Shown here piece by piece: positions 24,246 through 35,501 of a stretch of DNA of 64,000 nucleotides (the stretch's first letter is position 1; each line of letters begins with the position of its first letter). A program made the translations under genes and the position numbers. Location: assembly GCA_902729315.2 (NCBI GenBank), contig LR746265.1:7446892-7510891 (forward strand), in the 5' to 3' direction. The notes beneath the pieces are model-generated. The model worked only from the letters and a program-made list of their open reading frames with translations, had not been told where the DNA came from and did not search any database. Source of the DNA: Spirodela intermedia. Its lineage: Eukaryota; Streptophyta; Magnoliopsida; Alismatales; Araceae.

Positions 24246-24677
24246 TTATAAAAATCTTAAAATTTTAAAAATATTTAAAGAGATGCTTTGACCTTCATAT
24301 TTCATATTTATAATCTCTTTTTTGTAATTAATCTTTTCGTTGGCTGTGACAAGAAATGAGCATCCTAATATGATTGGTGCATGAGTAAGATTATCTAAAA
24401 TACGAATATCTAAAATTTGAAAATCTACTAAAAATGTACATCTTTTAACATAGATAATGACATCTTCTAGGAGACCCCTAGGTGTTTTAATGGATCTATC
24501 AACTAGCTGAAGTTTCACTAAAGTTGGTTTTAGTTCTCCTAATTTTAATTTTTTTAAAACAGCTAAAGGTAATAAATTAACACTTACTCTCAAATCGAAG
24601 AGCACACTTCTAAATATAGTTTCACTCAATTTACATGAGATAAGAGGTGCTCTTGGATCTTTACATTTCCTAGGCAA
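24246..24677 (-). pseudogene. Ty3/gypsy aspartic protease fragment
   Basis: A 143-codon minus-strand frame carries the plant retrotransposon protease fold: VLFDLRVSVNLLPLAVLKKL, then LKPTLVKLQLVDRSIKTPRG, VDFQILDI and PIILGCSFLVTANEKI. In intact relatives the active site reads DLGASVN; here it is DLRVSVN, so the catalytic Asp is kept but the following Gly is Arg, which would abolish activity. The frame continues the gag fragment to the right and ends without a reverse transcriptase. Confidence 0.85.
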
Positions 24678-25488
24678 AGAATGAAAAATAATGTCACTAG
24701 CCTCTTCGAATAAAGATATCTTCTAAGGTGACCTACGAGGTGTTCATAATTCTTTTTAAAAAAATTCATATGTAGATATATATTTGATTGTATCTATCAA
24801 AAAAATAGAAATATGTACTTGTTTAAATGTTTTCATAAGCTCTTCATTAGGTTCAGCTGTTCTTCTAAGTTTTGATTATAATGCCTTCAGAAAGGAGACT
24901 CTTTTTTTAAGTTCAACTTGTTGTGATAAAATAAGAATGGGTGGTACTTCTGATTTTTCCTCTTTTGATTCTTGTTTTTCTTTTAAGTTATCATCATCAG
25001 AAAATAAACTATTATGATCATAATCATCATCATTCAACACTTCATTGTCATGAACTTATTTTTTCTAAAAAATTTGATGCATATGGATCTTTGAGTTGCT
25101 TTCCCCTCCTCAAAGTGGTCACCGTCTACATTTTCAAAACCTTGAGATGTAGATCGTTCATAACTACTAGAAGGTTGATTTCATCGATTCATGATGGGTT
25201 AACTAAGAAGATGACCTGTTTCATGTTTTGAATGGGCCAAGGCTAGTTTAGTTATTTCTTTTTCTAACTTAAGAGTTGTTTGTTGGTTTTCTTGCCTAAT
25301 TTGCTCCATCATCTTCATTATAGATGTATTTATTTCCTAAAATTGTTACATCATTTGCCCCATAAATTGTTGCATCAAATTTAAATTCATGTCTGATTGA
25401 TTTTGATATAAATTAGGATATTGTGGGCTAAAATTAGGGACTAAACTTCAAGAAGAAGGGTTAAAATTATGGACTGTTGGTTGATGAG

Positions 25489-27046
25489 TACTGACGTGAC
25501 TTAGTCATTGTATATTAAATCACGCAAATATAAAATTTATAAAACTAGAAAATACGAATTTTTGGATATTAGAAGTATTTCTGAATAAATATATCAATTA
25601 TAATTCCATAAAGCTTCCAAAAATAGCGATAATTTTCTAGGTCAATCACAGGGATATAATATAATATCTGGTAGTTATTCAGAATTTTCCTCAGATAATA
25701 CTATTTTATATGATTTTTATACTAAGAAATGAAAAGGAAATATATTTAAAATTCACAAAAAAAGGAAATAAGGTTGCAGGCATCAGGATGACGTCAGCGC
25801 CCGGCAAATGCGAATCGGGCAGAAACAAAGTTCCGCCTGGCGATTCTTACGTAAGTGATTACAGATGATTTAATTGATCAAATTAAGATCTGTAAAATAC
25901 AAAAGAATCGTAATGAAATGAATTAGATGTTGGTAAATTTAAAATCAACAAATTATCACTAAATGAAACGAAAATTAAGTTGAAAGCAGGAAAACAGAGT
26001 TCCGGCGTCGCGACGGCGATGCGTTGGCGATGCACCGAAATTCTGAGTGTTTGGGAGGATCGTCGTGCAGTGTCCACGGTCTTGAAGGCTCTCCTTGGAT
26101 AAGGACGACGTGGGCAATCTCTAGATCTTCTCGCGAAGTCTAGAGATTAATGAAATGGATCATCAAGTCGTCTCCGGCAGCTGTCACCCGGCAGAGCGGA
26201 AAAACGGCGACTTTGAGGCTCTCCGGCGGTTGTCACCCGACGGAGAGGAGCTGGATGGAGGTGGGGCGCGTGTCAGGGAGCTTCATCCTCAGGTCCGCGC
26301 AGCAAGAGGAGGCTCTTCATCGCATCTGATACGCTCTCAAGAGGTGGTGACTCATCTCCCAGCGGATTGTCCTCTTCTCGACGACGGCTTGTTTGTCGAT
26401 CAATCGGAGATGATTTACTCGATGGATTCGTGATCCTTTTATCGCGAATCGTTCATCAATTTTAGTAGCAATGCTCCGCAAATCATGTTGACGAGATTTT
26501 CGCCGATGATCCAGGGATTCTCGTTGCTTAATCCTTCACCGGCGATCTGCAGGAAAGCCGCGATAATCAGATAAAAATATATGAATTTTGACTCTGGGAG
26601 GATTCAAACTCGCGCCGGTTGTCCGCCCCTTCTGAGGAAGGTGTGATGCGGGTTTAGTCCCACATCAGTTGTGCGCTGATTTTTCAGGTGAATATATAGT
26701 AATGTTAGCTTTCCAAGCAAAGTTCCTTCTCTCACATGTATGACCACTCCTTGCCCCACAGCTGGCTGGCCACCGGTGACGTGGAAGGGGAGTGGCACAC
26801 ACGTGCCCCTATCGGTCCAAGCCGCTTGAGCCCCCCTGCTCGCGGCTACTCCCCGACTGAGCTTCCGACCCGCTTGCCCAGCTAGCCGGCGGGTACTCTT
26901 TAACACAAATATAAGTCTATTTATCATGAGTTAAGGCTAAAACTATATTATTTACTAATTATTAACTCATGATAATGAAGACTTATCAAGTACCTTGTTG
27001 GAAATTATGAGTATTTTAATAAAAATAGGGTTTAGCATTATATTGT
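25489..27046. mobile_element. 1.56-kb insertion flanked by 10-bp direct repeats
   Basis: The gag reading is interrupted by GC-rich DNA unlike gypsy sequence. A perfect direct repeat, ggttgatgag, borders it at 25479-25488 and 27047-27056. It falls at the same gag codons (HQP), as expected of a target-site duplication. A 9-10 bp duplication is typical of Mutator-like elements, but no terminal inverted repeats are evident. No transposase was recognised, so it could be a non-autonomous or gene-fragment-carrying element. Confidence 0.5.
26913..26984. repeat. Imperfect inverted repeat (hairpin)
   Basis: The arm aagtctatttatcatgagttaa (26913-26934) pairs with ttaactcatgataatgaagactt (26962-26984) around a 27-bp AT-rich loop. 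It lies near one end of the 1.56-kb insertion. Confidence 0.7.
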
Positions 27047-28040
27047 GGTTGATGAGGAGGTCTAAACATATGATTAGGTCTAGGAAATGATTGAGAATCC
27101 ATAGCATGATTTTGATAATTTGAGAAATTGTTTTGATTTTTTCAAGGAGGATGATTGATTCCTATGATCATGAAGTGCGTGTGCATGCTCTTTATCTAAA
27201 TTAAGACATTGAGATTTATAATTATCAGTCCTATTACATAATGAATATCTAGAATATGAATGTTGTGCAGACTGTGTAAGTTCCCTTTTATGCACCAAAT
27301 GATCATATAAAATATTCAGCTTTTGATGAACTTCACTAACTTCATTTCTAATGTCTAATGCATCATGATTTCTGACCTCAAATTCATCTTTTATTTTTAA
27401 TATTATTGTGATCATATAAAGCAAAAGATTCACGTTCAATAGAATTTTCACTTAAATTTTTATATAATCTATAAATTTCATTTTCATTCTTACTCATGAA
27501 TGTGCCTCCACATGCTGCATCTATAGTATTCTTGTGCTATTCAAATACATCATCATAAAATACACGATTTGATTGCTATTTGGTAATTCCATAATGTGAA
27601 CATCTCTATTAAAGCTCCTTGAATCTTTTTCAAGATTCATGGAATGCTTCTTCTGATTTTTGAGTAAATTAGAGAATGACTTTCACATGGCATAAGTCTT
27701 GCCAATGAGATAAAATTTTCTCAAAAATATTTGTTCTACTTCTAATCATGTGGTGATCTCATGTGGTAATGACATGAGTCAATCTGTCATTTTCTCATGC
27801 AATGAATATGGAAAGAGACATAACCTAAGTGCATCTTGAGGAATATTAAGATATGAATAAGTTCACATGCAGCTAAAAATCGAAGAATATGTTGATGTGG
27901 TTCCTCATTAGCTAACTTGCAAAATTCAATAAGCATTTGTAGAGTGCTATGACAAAAATCAAAATGAACATTTAGCAAAATAAGAGGTTTAACCTGCAAA
28001 GTAGGTCTATATAAATCAGGTGTAAAATAATCATGCATAG

Positions 28041-30124
28041 GTTTATAAGGTTGAGTACTTTCAACCTAGGTGATTCTACTTCCGTAAAAGATAATTGTTT
28101 TCCTTTTTCTATTGCTAAAGTCTCTAATATGGGTAGCAAATTTCATTTTTCTTGTGCCCCTAAATTCTTAGATTGGTTGGTAGCTAGATTTTCTAAGATT
28201 GGTTGCAAGTTGTATCTACTATTCATAAATCAGATTTTTCGGAATTTAAATCTAGCAATGATTATGACATAAATATATGATTCTAATAAATATGTCAAAA
28301 AGGAGTATAGATTTGATGTGAAATTTTAATATTCAAGTAAATAAATAAAAACTAAAGATGTAAAATTCTAACTTATGAAATAAATGTAAAAATAAATCAA
28401 ATGAGCATAATAAACTTTCTTTTCTTTTTTTGAAATACTATTTAAATGAAAATAATAAAACAATGAAAGTTATAATAATTATATTTAAAAAAAATCACTG
28501 AAATATGAAAAACTAAATCAATTACCACCAATTAAAAACAAATCTCCTTGAAAATGCCAAAAAGATGATGTCTTATGAGAGAGAGGGCGATCGATTGATG
28601 AAAAAAAAAGAGAAGGAGATCGATCGAGAGAGAGGGAGAGAAAAGGAAAGATCTCACGAGAGATGGAGAAAGAAGAAAAGGTCTCACGAGAGAGGGAGAG
28701 AGAGAGAAATAAGACAATAATAAAGAAAGAGAGAAATACAGTCAACTCGTTTCATAGTGATCATTATTCTTAGACAAATGTATGCTCAAGAATTCACACA
28801 CATGACACGAGGTCAACCATGAATGCCTCTAATTTATTTTAACTGTCGAATGCTCATTAGTCAGCCTTTAATCTCAGTGATTTCACATTCGAAAATAGAA
28901 AAATACTCGTTATTTGTAGAATGTTAGAAACATGAATACGTCAAGATTTGATTGTGAAAATCAATAGAAAATAAGTTGAAAATAATTTTAGCTTAATGTT
29001 AGATGTGTTTTAGAGGATTCAAAAGAAGAACAAAGATCATTCATCAATTTTTAAATTAGTTCTACTCATTACAATCGAAATATGTATGAAACTAAAATAA
29101 CTTGTCATAAAATTTAAATAAATGATAAAAGTAGATAAGTAAATACTGAAAGTAAGAAATAAATTATTGGCCAAGTTTAGTCAGCCTCTTGGGCAACTGA
29201 AGACACCAATGTGACGGCTTAATTTTGTCTGAACGTGTTACACAACACTGGAAGTCACAGAAGTATTGTCTAGAAGTGTTGCATCACTTGTCAAAAAGAA
29301 CCACTAAAAGAGGGGTCAACCATGTTGTCATCGTCATCTGAGGGGAGAAGGAAAGAGCTGATCACTTGCTAGAGGCCTTAAGTGTAGTCAGGGGAAGGAG
29401 GAACGAACATGCCGATTGTCAAAGATGTTGATCACACAAAAAGAGGGAGGAAATAGATTATTGTATTTGCAACTACTATTGGGATTTTATAGATAATCAA
29501 TAAATTTTTTTTTACTGGATAACAATCTATTACTCTCTTTATATCCTTAATTGTGATACGTGCGAGAGCTTCAGTTCTCAATATCATGGTGGTCTAAGAG
29601 CTATTGAATCATATGTGTTTGGTCACGTGGGGTGTTGAGCGACATAGGATCAATCCACCACAAATCCTTACCAATTGAGAATTTAAGTCTCTAGTACCAT
29701 GGTGACTCCTTAGCCGTTAGATCATCCTTTAAGGCCATGTACATGTTGAGCGGTGTCGGATTCACAAACTGTTGATGGATCACTTTACGCATCTGGTATC
29801 GTGGTGACTCGCCCATTGTAGGATCTATCTTATTTGATGACGTGACTTGTTAAATATCATTGGATCACACCATGATCTAGATGGTCAACTTGAGACACAC
29901 GAGAACGTTTAGTACCACATTAAAAATATTTTGTCACATGAGCCAAATATAAATCAAAGCTACCGTTTCTCATCGGAGATCACTTCTCTCAAAGTAAAAT
30001 AATGCCCAGGACCATCTCAGGAGAAGACAAAAAGGTGGTCCACCTTCGCGCACGCACGTTTGGTTGACCACTAGGACGTGGTAGAGAGTGACGCACATGT
30101 GTGCAGAGTGAGTCCTTCACCACT
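28041..30124. other. Leader or LTR-proximal region of the gypsy remnant
   Basis: No gene. It holds a purine-rich tract at 28577-28720 with two near-identical (A)G(A/G)TCTCACGAGAGA units, and a degenerate three-unit repeat at 29577-29890. It probably covers the 5' untranslated region and part of the 5' LTR, but no primer-binding site was found. Confidence 0.4.
29577..29890 (+). repeat. Degenerate triplicated ~105-bp repeat
   Basis: Three units start near 29577, 29689 and 29791. Each has ct.(a/g)ta(t/c)c(a/g)tggtg.ct, then a Y-rich spacer, then ttga(g/t)... and ggatc/ggattca. Spacing is 112 and 102 bp. Confidence 0.5.
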
Positions 30125-30368
30125 CGAGCACAACTTGTGGCTCACTCAATCTGGGTCTACTCACTCAATTGCAGCACCCCCTAGGTAGTTGTTGAGTGCC
30201 TACTTGCAAGCGAGCATAATATTTTTTATATTTTTAAATAATATAAAATTATGTTAAGTATTTTAACTTCAAACTTCTAAAATTAATGATATGTCCTATA
30301 TTTATTCTACAAGTTAACAAAATAAAATGAAATAATAAAACTAATTAAAACATAAAATTCTAGCTTTA
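30125..30368 (-). mobile_element. LTR-like end of degraded Ty3/gypsy element, right copy
   Basis: Direct-repeat partner of 20836-21062, with indels. Its position upstream of gag in minus orientation fits a 5' LTR; the full length on the gag side is not defined. Confidence 0.5.
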
Positions 30369-30849
30369 ACAATAGACTAAGCTTTCAAATTATACTTGAC
30401 TTCTTAATCTCTCATTATTTTTAATTTGCTTACCATTACTTTCTCATGATGGCATATTCTTTTAATATTATATTTTCCACAACAATAAATAATATGATCA
30501 TTTCAAAATATGTAAATTCAATATGCTGACATGATACATGTTCAATAGATTCTCATTTAAATGTTTAACATCATTCATTATGTCACTTCCACATTTATCT
30601 TGATATAACATATTTTCAAAATAAGAAATAATTTGATCATTTGAATTCATCTCAAACTTATCTATCATCATCAAAATGTATGCATTCAATGTTCCAACAT
30701 TTGCATGTATGGAAATATAACTACTCACATTTATGAAAAACTCAAACTCCTGAAATATATTAAACTTTAGTTTTCAACAAAGCCTTTTTCACTCTTTATA
30801 TAAAAGTTCAATACTTTGAAGCCATTTCAAGCCCTTTGTATTTTTGATA

Positions 30850-32070
30850 CCTCAAGCCTATAAGTAATAAACTAAATTAAGCAATAAAGAGCATAAACAA
30901 AGCTCAAAATTCAAGAACAATATCAATTGATCAAATGATGGATGTTTCAATCTTCATTGTTATACATCAATAGTGGATATTATTTTATTTATTAAAAAAT
31001 TCTAGATCACATAAACAAGAAAAATCATGCTAGCACTATACATAAGAGGCCCTCAAGCATATATGAAAATTTATTTTTGTCATGCTCATTAAAGAAGTAA
31101 CATAACATTTCTCTTTGGTCTAACTAAATGAAAGAAGGTATAAAATTGTATCATATGCATCATAGCTTGACAATTTTCATAAAGCCAAATCCACATGCCA
31201 CTTCTAGAAATCTTGTAAAATCTTTACAAAAGTGAACATCTTTATTCATATTTGTAAGTAATAATACCTTACAAAGATTTCTCCTTTCCACTGCATTCCA
31301 CAATTAAGAACTCTTATTAAAAATCACCAAGTTTAAGATGAGTATTGATAAGTTTCAAATTAGAAAATTGTAAAATTTCTAACATCAAAATAAAAAATTT
31401 AACATGAAGTTAAATGATGGATAAAGTCATGCAATAAGGCTATTTTGGAAAATGAGAGAATGGAGTAGTAATTTTGTGTTGTGGTACTAAATTATATCAG
31501 CCTTTCTCTAATTTTGAATTTCAAGAAATAATAGTTTGATGAAATCACAATCAAGTGACAATATTATACCCTTGAAATATGCTTATCTATTGATTATTTA
31601 TCTAAATCAAGCTTCACTTTTTTCAATGAGTATGGCTGTTTACAATTATCAAGTTATATTTTCTATACAAGAAATCATACTTGAGAAAGACATTATAGAT
31701 CCAAAGCAAATCTGAAAATGACAATTGAAATACATTTAATGAAATGACTCTTAAAGAAAAAGTCCAAAAGGTTTAATATGTATGAATGCACCCTTTTGTG
31801 CAAGTAATCATCAAATAATATTTCAAGGAAATAATGAACCAATAATGTTGACACCTCAATGGTGCAAAAAGGTGACCCATAAAATGGGTATTTATGAAAT
31901 TGAATGTCTTACACATATAAAGTCCTGCATACTTTTCAAACATTAAATATTGAGATAGATTTCATTTCTTACAAAGAATAAAAAGAAATCATTTATAACA
32001 TGTTTCCCAAGCACTTAAAACACAAATGACTTAATGGTGTAAGAATTGAAACTTATAAAAAGCCCTTTTA
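30850..32070 (+). repeat. Dispersed repeat, parts A and B joined
   Basis: 30850-31260 matches 6216-6650 and 31290-32070 matches 10790-11640. Here the two parts are contiguous, so this copy probably shows the original order. No coding potential. Confidence 0.6.
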
Positions 32071-32737
32071 ATAAATTGATTCAGTCAAATGCCAATAAAC
32101 ATGGACATTTTACCCCCATATTTTAGCATTATGACGAGCTAAGCTAAGTGAGGGGTTACTAATTTGAGTTCATGTGGACATTTTTGTGCTTTAATCAGTG
32201 CCTTCTTTGGTCTTGAACATCACAAGAGAGAACTGAACTGGGGCTGGACTTGGACAGATTAGAGTCAACTTTGCCCCTTTGGTACCCCCGCAGGCGTAGA
32301 ACTATTAATAACTTTCTTCTCAAAATACTTAATACAGAAATACGATCATGTGATGGTCGGCAGACTTCGAAGCCCGGTCCACCTAAATTGGGCCGGCCCA
32401 TTTACGGTTCAGGCTGCTCTGGATAGAGGAGAGAAAGAAGCAACTTCAGCAGTCTACTTTGGGGCTGAGGACGATGTGGCCGTTACGAAACACATGTCAG
32501 AGAAAGCTTCTATCCACGTCAGCAGTCCGTCGCCGCCAACACGAGATGGCGTTCAAAAACCGGCGAAAACACGACAAAACAATCAGTAATGGTGCCCGCC
32601 GACAGTAAAGGGAAGAAAGACGCCTCTTTTAGTTAATTAAAGCCGTTGCCAGCCACCAGCCCCTCCGGTGGCACGGCCGTCTGTCGCCACATCCTCTCCA
32701 CGGCTAGAATAAATTTGAAACCTTGCCAGCTGCAGTG

Positions 32738-32738
<1 letters not shown>
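32071..32738. other. Upstream region of the receptor-like kinase gene
   Basis: Composition rises in GC toward the gene. No protein-like frame is convincing. The promoter of the kinase gene should lie here or in the CT-rich stretch that follows. Confidence 0.4.

Positions 32739-32783
<45 letters not shown>
32739..32783 (+). repeat. (CT)n microsatellite in the kinase 5' region
   Basis: About 22 CT units. CT runs are common near plant transcription starts and in 5' untranslated regions. Confidence 0.9.
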
Positions 32784-32785
<2 letters not shown>

Positions 32786-32936
32786 CCCCGACCATTCTCG
32801 CTTTCCTTCGTGCTCTCTCGGAGTAGCCGTCTCTCTCTCACTTGTTTCCGAAGGAAGCGAGGCGGGTTCGTTCTGTTTTACAGCGTGTTCGACTTCCTGT
32901 CGATATCTCAGAATCCTTTGCTTCTTCTAGCAGGAT

Positions 32937-33064
32937 ATGTTTCGCCATTTGATGTGGATTTAGAGGGAAAACTTGTCGAAATGGAGGATTCCGCCGGTTT
33001 GGTGTCGTCGGCGGATGCGTTGATTTGAGGCATGAAGCACCAGGAACGGAGGAGCGTGTGTTAG
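32937..33064 (+). promoter_or_regulatory. Three short upstream ORFs before the kinase start
   Basis: Three ATGs with their own stops precede the main ATG at 33152: 32937-32963 (8 residues), 32981-33028 (MEDSAGLVSSADALI) and 33032-33064 (MKHQERRSVC). If transcription starts at or near the CT tract, all three are in the leader and could reduce translation of the kinase. The transcription start is not known. Confidence 0.45.
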
Positions 33065-33151
33065 GTAGCTGTCTGGGGGCAAGAACAACTCAGCTTTGGC
33101 TTCCGCGGCGGTGGCGGCGGCGGAGGAGGAGGTGGAAGAGATAGGGGAGGG

Positions 33152-35501
33152 ATGTCGTTCATCAGCGGGGCGTTCCTGAACAGCGAGCTCTCCAGGCCAA
33201 CCTCCATCTTTGGGCTGCGGCTTTGGGTTGTGGTTGGGATCTGCGTGGGCGCCTTCATCGTCCTCTTCCTCTTCGTCGTTTCCGTCTGCCTCACCTGCCG
33301 GTGCCGCAGTGGCTCCCGCCGCCGGAGCCGAAGTCCCTTCTCCCCCATCAAACGGCACCACCGCCAGGACCCCACACCCCCCATCTCCAAAGAGATCCTC
33401 GAGATCTTCCCCCCGCCCCCAGAACGCCGCCCTGCAGCTGCGGCGGCGGCGCCGGCTCCGGCGCCGGCGGAGATTCAGATCGATATTGGGGGAAAGTCCG
33501 ACCACCGGGTGGTGTTCTCCGAAGGGGGGAGCCAGAGGCCGTTGGGAGGATCTGCTGCAACGAGCGGTGGCGAGAGCGGGCGGTCCGATGGGGCGTCGTC
33601 GGTGGCGTCCGCTGGAGGGCGAGGGCCACCGGAGGTGTCGCATTTGGGGTGGGGGCACTGGTACACGCTGAGGGAGCTGGAAGAGGCGACAGATGGGCTG
33701 GCGGAGGAGAACGTGATCGGAGAAGGAGGGTACGGCATCGTCTACAGGGGGGTTCTCGCCGACGGCACCGTGGTCGCCGTGAAGAACCTCCTCAACAACA
33801 GGTGGGTATCCCCCTTCACTCTGCCTCCTCTCCTGCGTTCTCTGAATTAGTTCTTATTTGAGATCCTCTCCTGGATCTCTTCCTTATGATTTGGACGAGC
33901 GCTGGTTCTTTGGTCAGAATGGAGACTCGTGGGATGGATTCCGATCTCCGCCGAGTTCCGCGGTAGACTTGTTTGCTTGTTGATGGCTGCCCCATGTTGA
34001 CTTTGTTTTCTTGTCCTTCACAACGAGTCAATGCAAGGCAGATCTCCACCGCTTCACTCGGGTTCTTTGTCGTGATATTTCGGACCAAGATGGCACCTTG
34101 ATGCCAAACGCCCCCGATTTGCGGGCGGAATGTTCTCCGTTCGGCTTCTGTTTCTTCTCCTAGATGGGTCACCGAGAACAGATCTCAAACCATGGTCGGA
34201 AAATCATCTACAAACCCTAATGTTCTGCGAACCATGGCAGGGGCCAAGCAGAGAAGGACTTCAAGATGGAAGTCGAGGTGATCGGGCGCGTCCGGCACAA
34301 GAACCTCGTCAGACTGCTTGGGTACTGCGTCGAGGGGGCTTACAGGTGAACCTCCGGTTCTTCATGGTGGATAGATTTTAGTCAACTCTCTGATAATCAG
34401 CTCGACCCTGGTTCAAGGATCCTTGTGTACGAGTACGTGGGCAGAGGCAACCTCGAGCAGTGGCTGCACGGAGATCCGGGGTGCGTTGACCCGCTCCCGT
34501 GGGAGACAAGGATGAACATCATCCTCGGGACAGCCAAAGGGTACTCGACAAGTTTGAATTCTCCTATCCTCTCGTTGACCTCCGCCTCTCTTCGGAGCGC
34601 TGATCTCCGCCTCCTTCATGGGCAGCCTGGCCTACCTCCACGAGGGCCTCGAGCCGAAGGTCGTCCACCGGGACGTGAAGGCCAGCAACATACTCCTCGA
34701 CGGGCAGTGGAACGCCAAGGTCTCCGACTTCGGGCTCGCCAAGCTGCTCTGCTCTGAGCGCAGCTACGTGACGACCCGCGTTATGGGGACATTCGGGTCA
34801 GCGCCCTCATCCTCTTCCTCCTCCTCCACCTTCAACCTTCAAACCTCACGTCCAATCTCGCCGGCGGCTTCAATCGTGTTCGTTCCGTGGTCGGCGCAGG
34901 TACGTGGCTCCCGAATACGCCAGCACGGGGATGCTGACCGAGCGGAGCGACGTCTACAGCTTCGGCGTGCTGGTAATGGAGATCGTCTCCGGGAGGGTCC
35001 CCGTTGACTACACCAGGCCTCCAGGAGAGGTGGGTCCTCTCCTCGCCTGTTAATTTTTAGGGTTCCGATCCCATCTCCGGCCATGGCTGGTCCTCTGAAC
35101 TCAATTACCTGGTCGTCTGCCTGAAGGTGAACCTGGTGGACTGGCTCAAGGACCTGGTGGGAGACCGCAAGGCCGAGCAGGTGGTGGATCCGAGGCTTCC
35201 GCAGGCGCCGCCGCCCAAGGCCCTGAAGCGGGTCCTCCTGGTGGCGCTCCGCTGCGTTGACCCCGACGCCCAGAAGCGCCCCAAGATGGGGCACGTGGTC
35301 CACATGCTTGAGATGGACGAGCTCCTCTCTCGTGACGTACGTTCGGTGATATCTTCTTGCCCCGGTGGCTGGGCTCTCTCTCTCTCTCTCTTTCTCTCTC
35401 TGTCTCGGTTTCTGTCTCAGAACCGGCGTTTTACTTTCCCGCAGGACGACCGGCGGCAGGCCCCGAAGCAGTCGAGGAGGACACTAGGAAGGACGGGATG
35501 A
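33152..35501 (+). CDS. Receptor-like protein kinase, At1g01540 type
   Basis: Seven exons join in frame: 33152-33801, 34241-34345, 34418-34540, 34626-34796, 34900-35029, 35127-35336, 35445-35501, giving 481 residues. Residues 1-20 ([15 protein letters not shown]-type start) lead into a membrane segment at about 22-48, then a Pro/Ala-rich juxtamembrane part and the family block [20 protein letters not shown]. The kinase shows GEGGYG (190-195), Lys211, HRD (307-309), DFG (327-329) and APE (353-355), all intact, so an active RD Ser/Thr kinase is expected. There is almost no extracellular domain, as in the RLCK-like group of Arabidopsis At1g01540 and At4g01330. Substrate and ligand are unknown. 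The last exon is short; retaining the final intron would lengthen the tail in another frame. Every splice junction is GT-AG. Confidence 0.93.

Larger units (their letters stand above)
24678..28040 (-). pseudogene. Ty3/gypsy gag, broken and interrupted
   Basis: Minus-strand pieces from right to left. 28038-27787 includes LIEFCKLANEEPHQHILRF, the conserved gag core. 27780-27500 reads ITT.LEVEQIFLRKFY and CGGTFMSKNENEIYRLYKNL, as in plant retrotransposon gag, with stops and frame shifts. 27451-27080 has a decayed zinc knuckle, CNRTDNYKSQC. After a 1.56-kb insertion, 25478-25260 has QNQSDMNLNLMQQFMGQMMQ and a Gln/Lys-rich tail. Gag would form the virus-like particle. Many stops show it is dead. 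The order gag then protease, with nothing after, fits an internally deleted element. Confidence 0.75.

Noticed and set aside
26590-26640. tRNA-like T-loop (gagtttgaatcc on the minus strand)
   Set aside because: The flanking bases do not pair as a T stem, and no anticodon or acceptor stem could be drawn.
33223-33861. Open frames of 212 and 232 codons in other frames over kinase exon 1
   Set aside because: They are Arg/Pro-rich with no conserved motif, while the annotated frame carries the conserved membrane and P-loop segments.
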